Source: Rhynochetos jubatus (taxonomy: Eukaryota > Chordata > Aves > Eurypygiformes > Rhynochetidae). From it: a stretch of 64,000 nucleotides of DNA. The first letter of the stretch is position 1. The number at the start of each line of letters is the position of its first letter. The notes under the pieces were generated by a model. The model saw nothing but the letters and a program-made list of their open reading frames with translations, made no database searches and was not told where the DNA came from. The translations under genes were made by a program, and so were the position numbers. The stretch is taken from the NCBI GenBank assembly GCA_027574665.1, contig CM050649.1, positions 66,864,150 through 66,928,149 of the forward strand. The letters run 5' to 3'. Below, in pieces: positions 62,001 through 64,000 of the stretch.

Positions 62001-64000
62001 TCTTAAGTAAATAATGACTGCGACGATGATATAATGGGAAAAGGAGTAAATTTTCAATTCACTAGGGTTAATAGTGATAGGCTCTCTATTTTCTAAACAA
62101 AGATTACTACCCATTCTCTGGAGCACACATACGCTTAATACACAACCGCAACATTAAAACTGAGATAAAGAGACAGATAAAACTCACAGCGGGAAGCTCC
62201 ATACAATGCAGCATTTACAGACGAGCTCCCACTGTACTGTTTAAGCTTTGTGCTTTGGCACTACCGCGTTTAAGCCAAGTGTACCAGACTACCTTCACAA
62301 CATAAGCCATCCTCAGCCCGCTTCACGCCACAGAGTTCCGGCTCTGAGGAAGTTATCATCTCCCCTGAGACAATGGCTAATGGCTGCTCAAAGAAAAACA
62401 TATTATTTTTTTAGCTCTTATAGTCCTTGAGGCATAGCAGGTTTTTTCTCATGGCAATGTTTAAAATGATCTTTTTCAGGTGAGGTTGCCTGTGAATTTG
62501 TAAAGGAAGGCATCATGCCCTGTCCCATGCTGTGTGCTACCAAGGTCAATGTTTGGAGTGAGGACCCGTATTTTTCTTTATGATGTTCAATGTCATTTGC
62601 TGAGCTGGGCCCTTTTGTCACCTTAATGAAGGAGAAAATTATTTGGGCAAGTGAAACCCATTTAAAAACACCTTTTTTCCATAGGATCCACTCTTTTGCC
62701 TGGCAGTAAATACAGTCTCTCCCTACAAATGAAAACAATGCTGAAGAACAAGGGCCAAAATCGAGCCAAAGAGTAATTTAAGATCGATTGAAAGGGCAAG
62801 CAGTTAAGTTTCATTAATACTCTTCCCACGAAGCACTGACCCTGCTGTGCTGCTCCTGCGAGTGAGAACATTATGGGATACCAAGGACAGGAATCCTGTC
62901 TCTGTTTCTCCAAAAAGCAATGCATTAAATACAAAATCAGCAGCAGTTTCATTTTCACTACAAAAAAAAAAGAAATACCTTTTTCATTTTTCGTGTAGTT
63001 ATTTAATGTCCCTCCTTTACAGGCCAGCCTTCAGAATCATGGCCCAAATGATTTTACTGGCTATCTGACTGTCATTCTCTTTAACACAGTCTGTGGTTTG
63101 CTAGTTGATGATAGCTTAAGCGGAATTTAATTGGTAACATATTGTCAGTTGAATTAGAGGCCATATGATACAGATTTAAACCTTGGTAATTTTTGCATAA
63201 AGAACAATCTGTCAACAAATCACAGCAAGAAAAACAGCCATAAATCAGTTTGTCAGGTTTATTAGTAATTGCAGAAGTTTTGTTGTCTTGTTTGACTAGA
63301 GCCTCTCTTTCCCAGATGCCAGAAAATGTTTCTCTAGATGCAGGTAACTTTGTAGGTATGCAGATTTTATGCTTCCTGTGCACAGGGATGTACACAAACA
63401 TACACAAAGATGTAAGCAAGTGCAGAGCCCTGGAGATAATGACCTTTCTTCCAACCCTGTCTTCCTAAATAGATCAAACCACAGCACCATACGTAGCTGT
63501 GCTATACAGTCACATCCACGTACATTTAACCATATAAGCTGAGGCTACATTCAGAGGAGGGAGTTGCCTCTGTATTTCTCTGTGCCTCTGTATTTCTGCT
63601 GGCTGATTTTGCATTATTATGCTTCTCCTGATAGATTCACTTTCTTTCCTCCTAAGATTGACAATAAAACTTTCCTGGCTCAAAGCTGGGACATTGATAC
63701 TGTCCTTTTTTTCCTGAAATCGTGCAGTTCTGAAGTAATTTTTTCAGCTCTGACAATATTCATCCCTGTAGAGCGTTCCTAGCATGGAATGTATCACAAG
63801 TGATCGAGCCGGCTTCATGACACAAAGCAGAGTTAGCGTTATATTGCGAGCGGGATGAAGCACAGAGAAGGATGGGCACAGGGCCTTGAGGAGAGAGACC
63901 GTCTCCCCGTTCCCAGAGACTGCAGAAACATGGTAAAAGTGGCCACATATCCTGGAAAGCCCTTCTCAAGTGTGTCAGAAAGGAGCCCTGTAAATCACCT
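56083..64000. other. Distal upstream flank of AFF3
   Basis: Unique intergenic DNA of mixed composition to the end of the window. The part at 61640-61880 is AT-rich and complex, without repeats. A two-copy 18-base direct repeat lies at 63565-63600 (units starting TGCCTCTGTATTTCT). Open frames up to 147 codons (60503-60946 minus) overlap other frames and carry no recognised domain. No neighbouring gene is identified. Confidence 0.65.
63565..63600. repeat. Two-copy 18-bp tandem repeat
   Basis: Units at 63565-63582 and 63583-63600 both start TGCCTCTGTATTTCT and differ only in the last bases. It is a small local duplication with no evident role. Confidence 0.85.

Noticed and set aside
1-64000. 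Endogenous retrovirus or LTR element
   Set aside because: No paired long terminal repeats and no gag, pol or env-like translation were seen.
1-64000. tRNA, rRNA, CRISPR array or bacterial operon structure
   Set aside because: No cloverleaf-forming sequence with conserved box motifs, no regularly spaced direct-repeat array and no tightly packed ORFs were noticed.
50331-64000. A neighbouring gene or upstream AFF3 non-coding exon
   Set aside because: No translation matched a known protein, and non-coding exons cannot be recognised without transcript evidence.

Overview
This is a window of vertebrate nuclear DNA, almost certainly from a bird. Two 5'-truncated CR1 LINE fragments of the avian type are present, recognisable interspersed repeats are otherwise very sparse, and one large, intron-rich conserved gene spans most of the window. 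No bacterial or viral gene organisation, tRNA, rRNA, CRISPR array or retroviral element was seen.

The only protein-coding gene I can support is AFF3 (LAF4), on the minus strand. Its first coding exon (49421-49473) encodes MDSFDLALLQEWDLDSL plus two bases of a split Cys codon and sits inside a large CpG island (about 48160-50330). Its second coding exon (1120-1240) completes the Cys codon and continues [17 protein letters not shown]...SLFSEPYK. The two exons join in frame (phase 2) across an intron of 48,180 bases, which is the bulk of the window. Positions 1-1119 are the start of the next intron, and the rest of the gene lies beyond the left edge. AFF3 is a nuclear scaffold of the AF4/FMR2 family that assembles super-elongation-complex-like machinery; the second exon ends inside the conserved stretch that in AFF4 contacts P-TEFb.

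Layout: 1-1119 intron 2; 1120-1240 exon 2; 1241-49420 intron 1, mostly unique AT-rich sequence with two CR1 fragments (8199-8769 and 11332-11485), several probable old interspersed-repeat remnants, a 58-base hairpin-forming palindrome, an octamer-motif cluster, homopolymer tracts, and AT-rich homeodomain-motif-dense stretches that may be enhancers; 48160-50330 the CpG island with exon 1, simple repeats and minisatellites; 50331-64000 the upstream flank, with no recognisable gene, one long GT microsatellite and one probable old repeat.

The most interesting part is the CpG island. It carries two pentanucleotide arrays of mutually complementary sequence on either side of exon 1, a CGG tract upstream of the start codon, a degenerate 17-18-base minisatellite in the first 260 bases of intron 1, and a sharp G/C strand-skew switch. 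In humans the folate-sensitive fragile site FRA2A maps to a CGG repeat in an AFF3 CpG island, so repeat content here deserves comparison across birds. I found no new multi-gene system.
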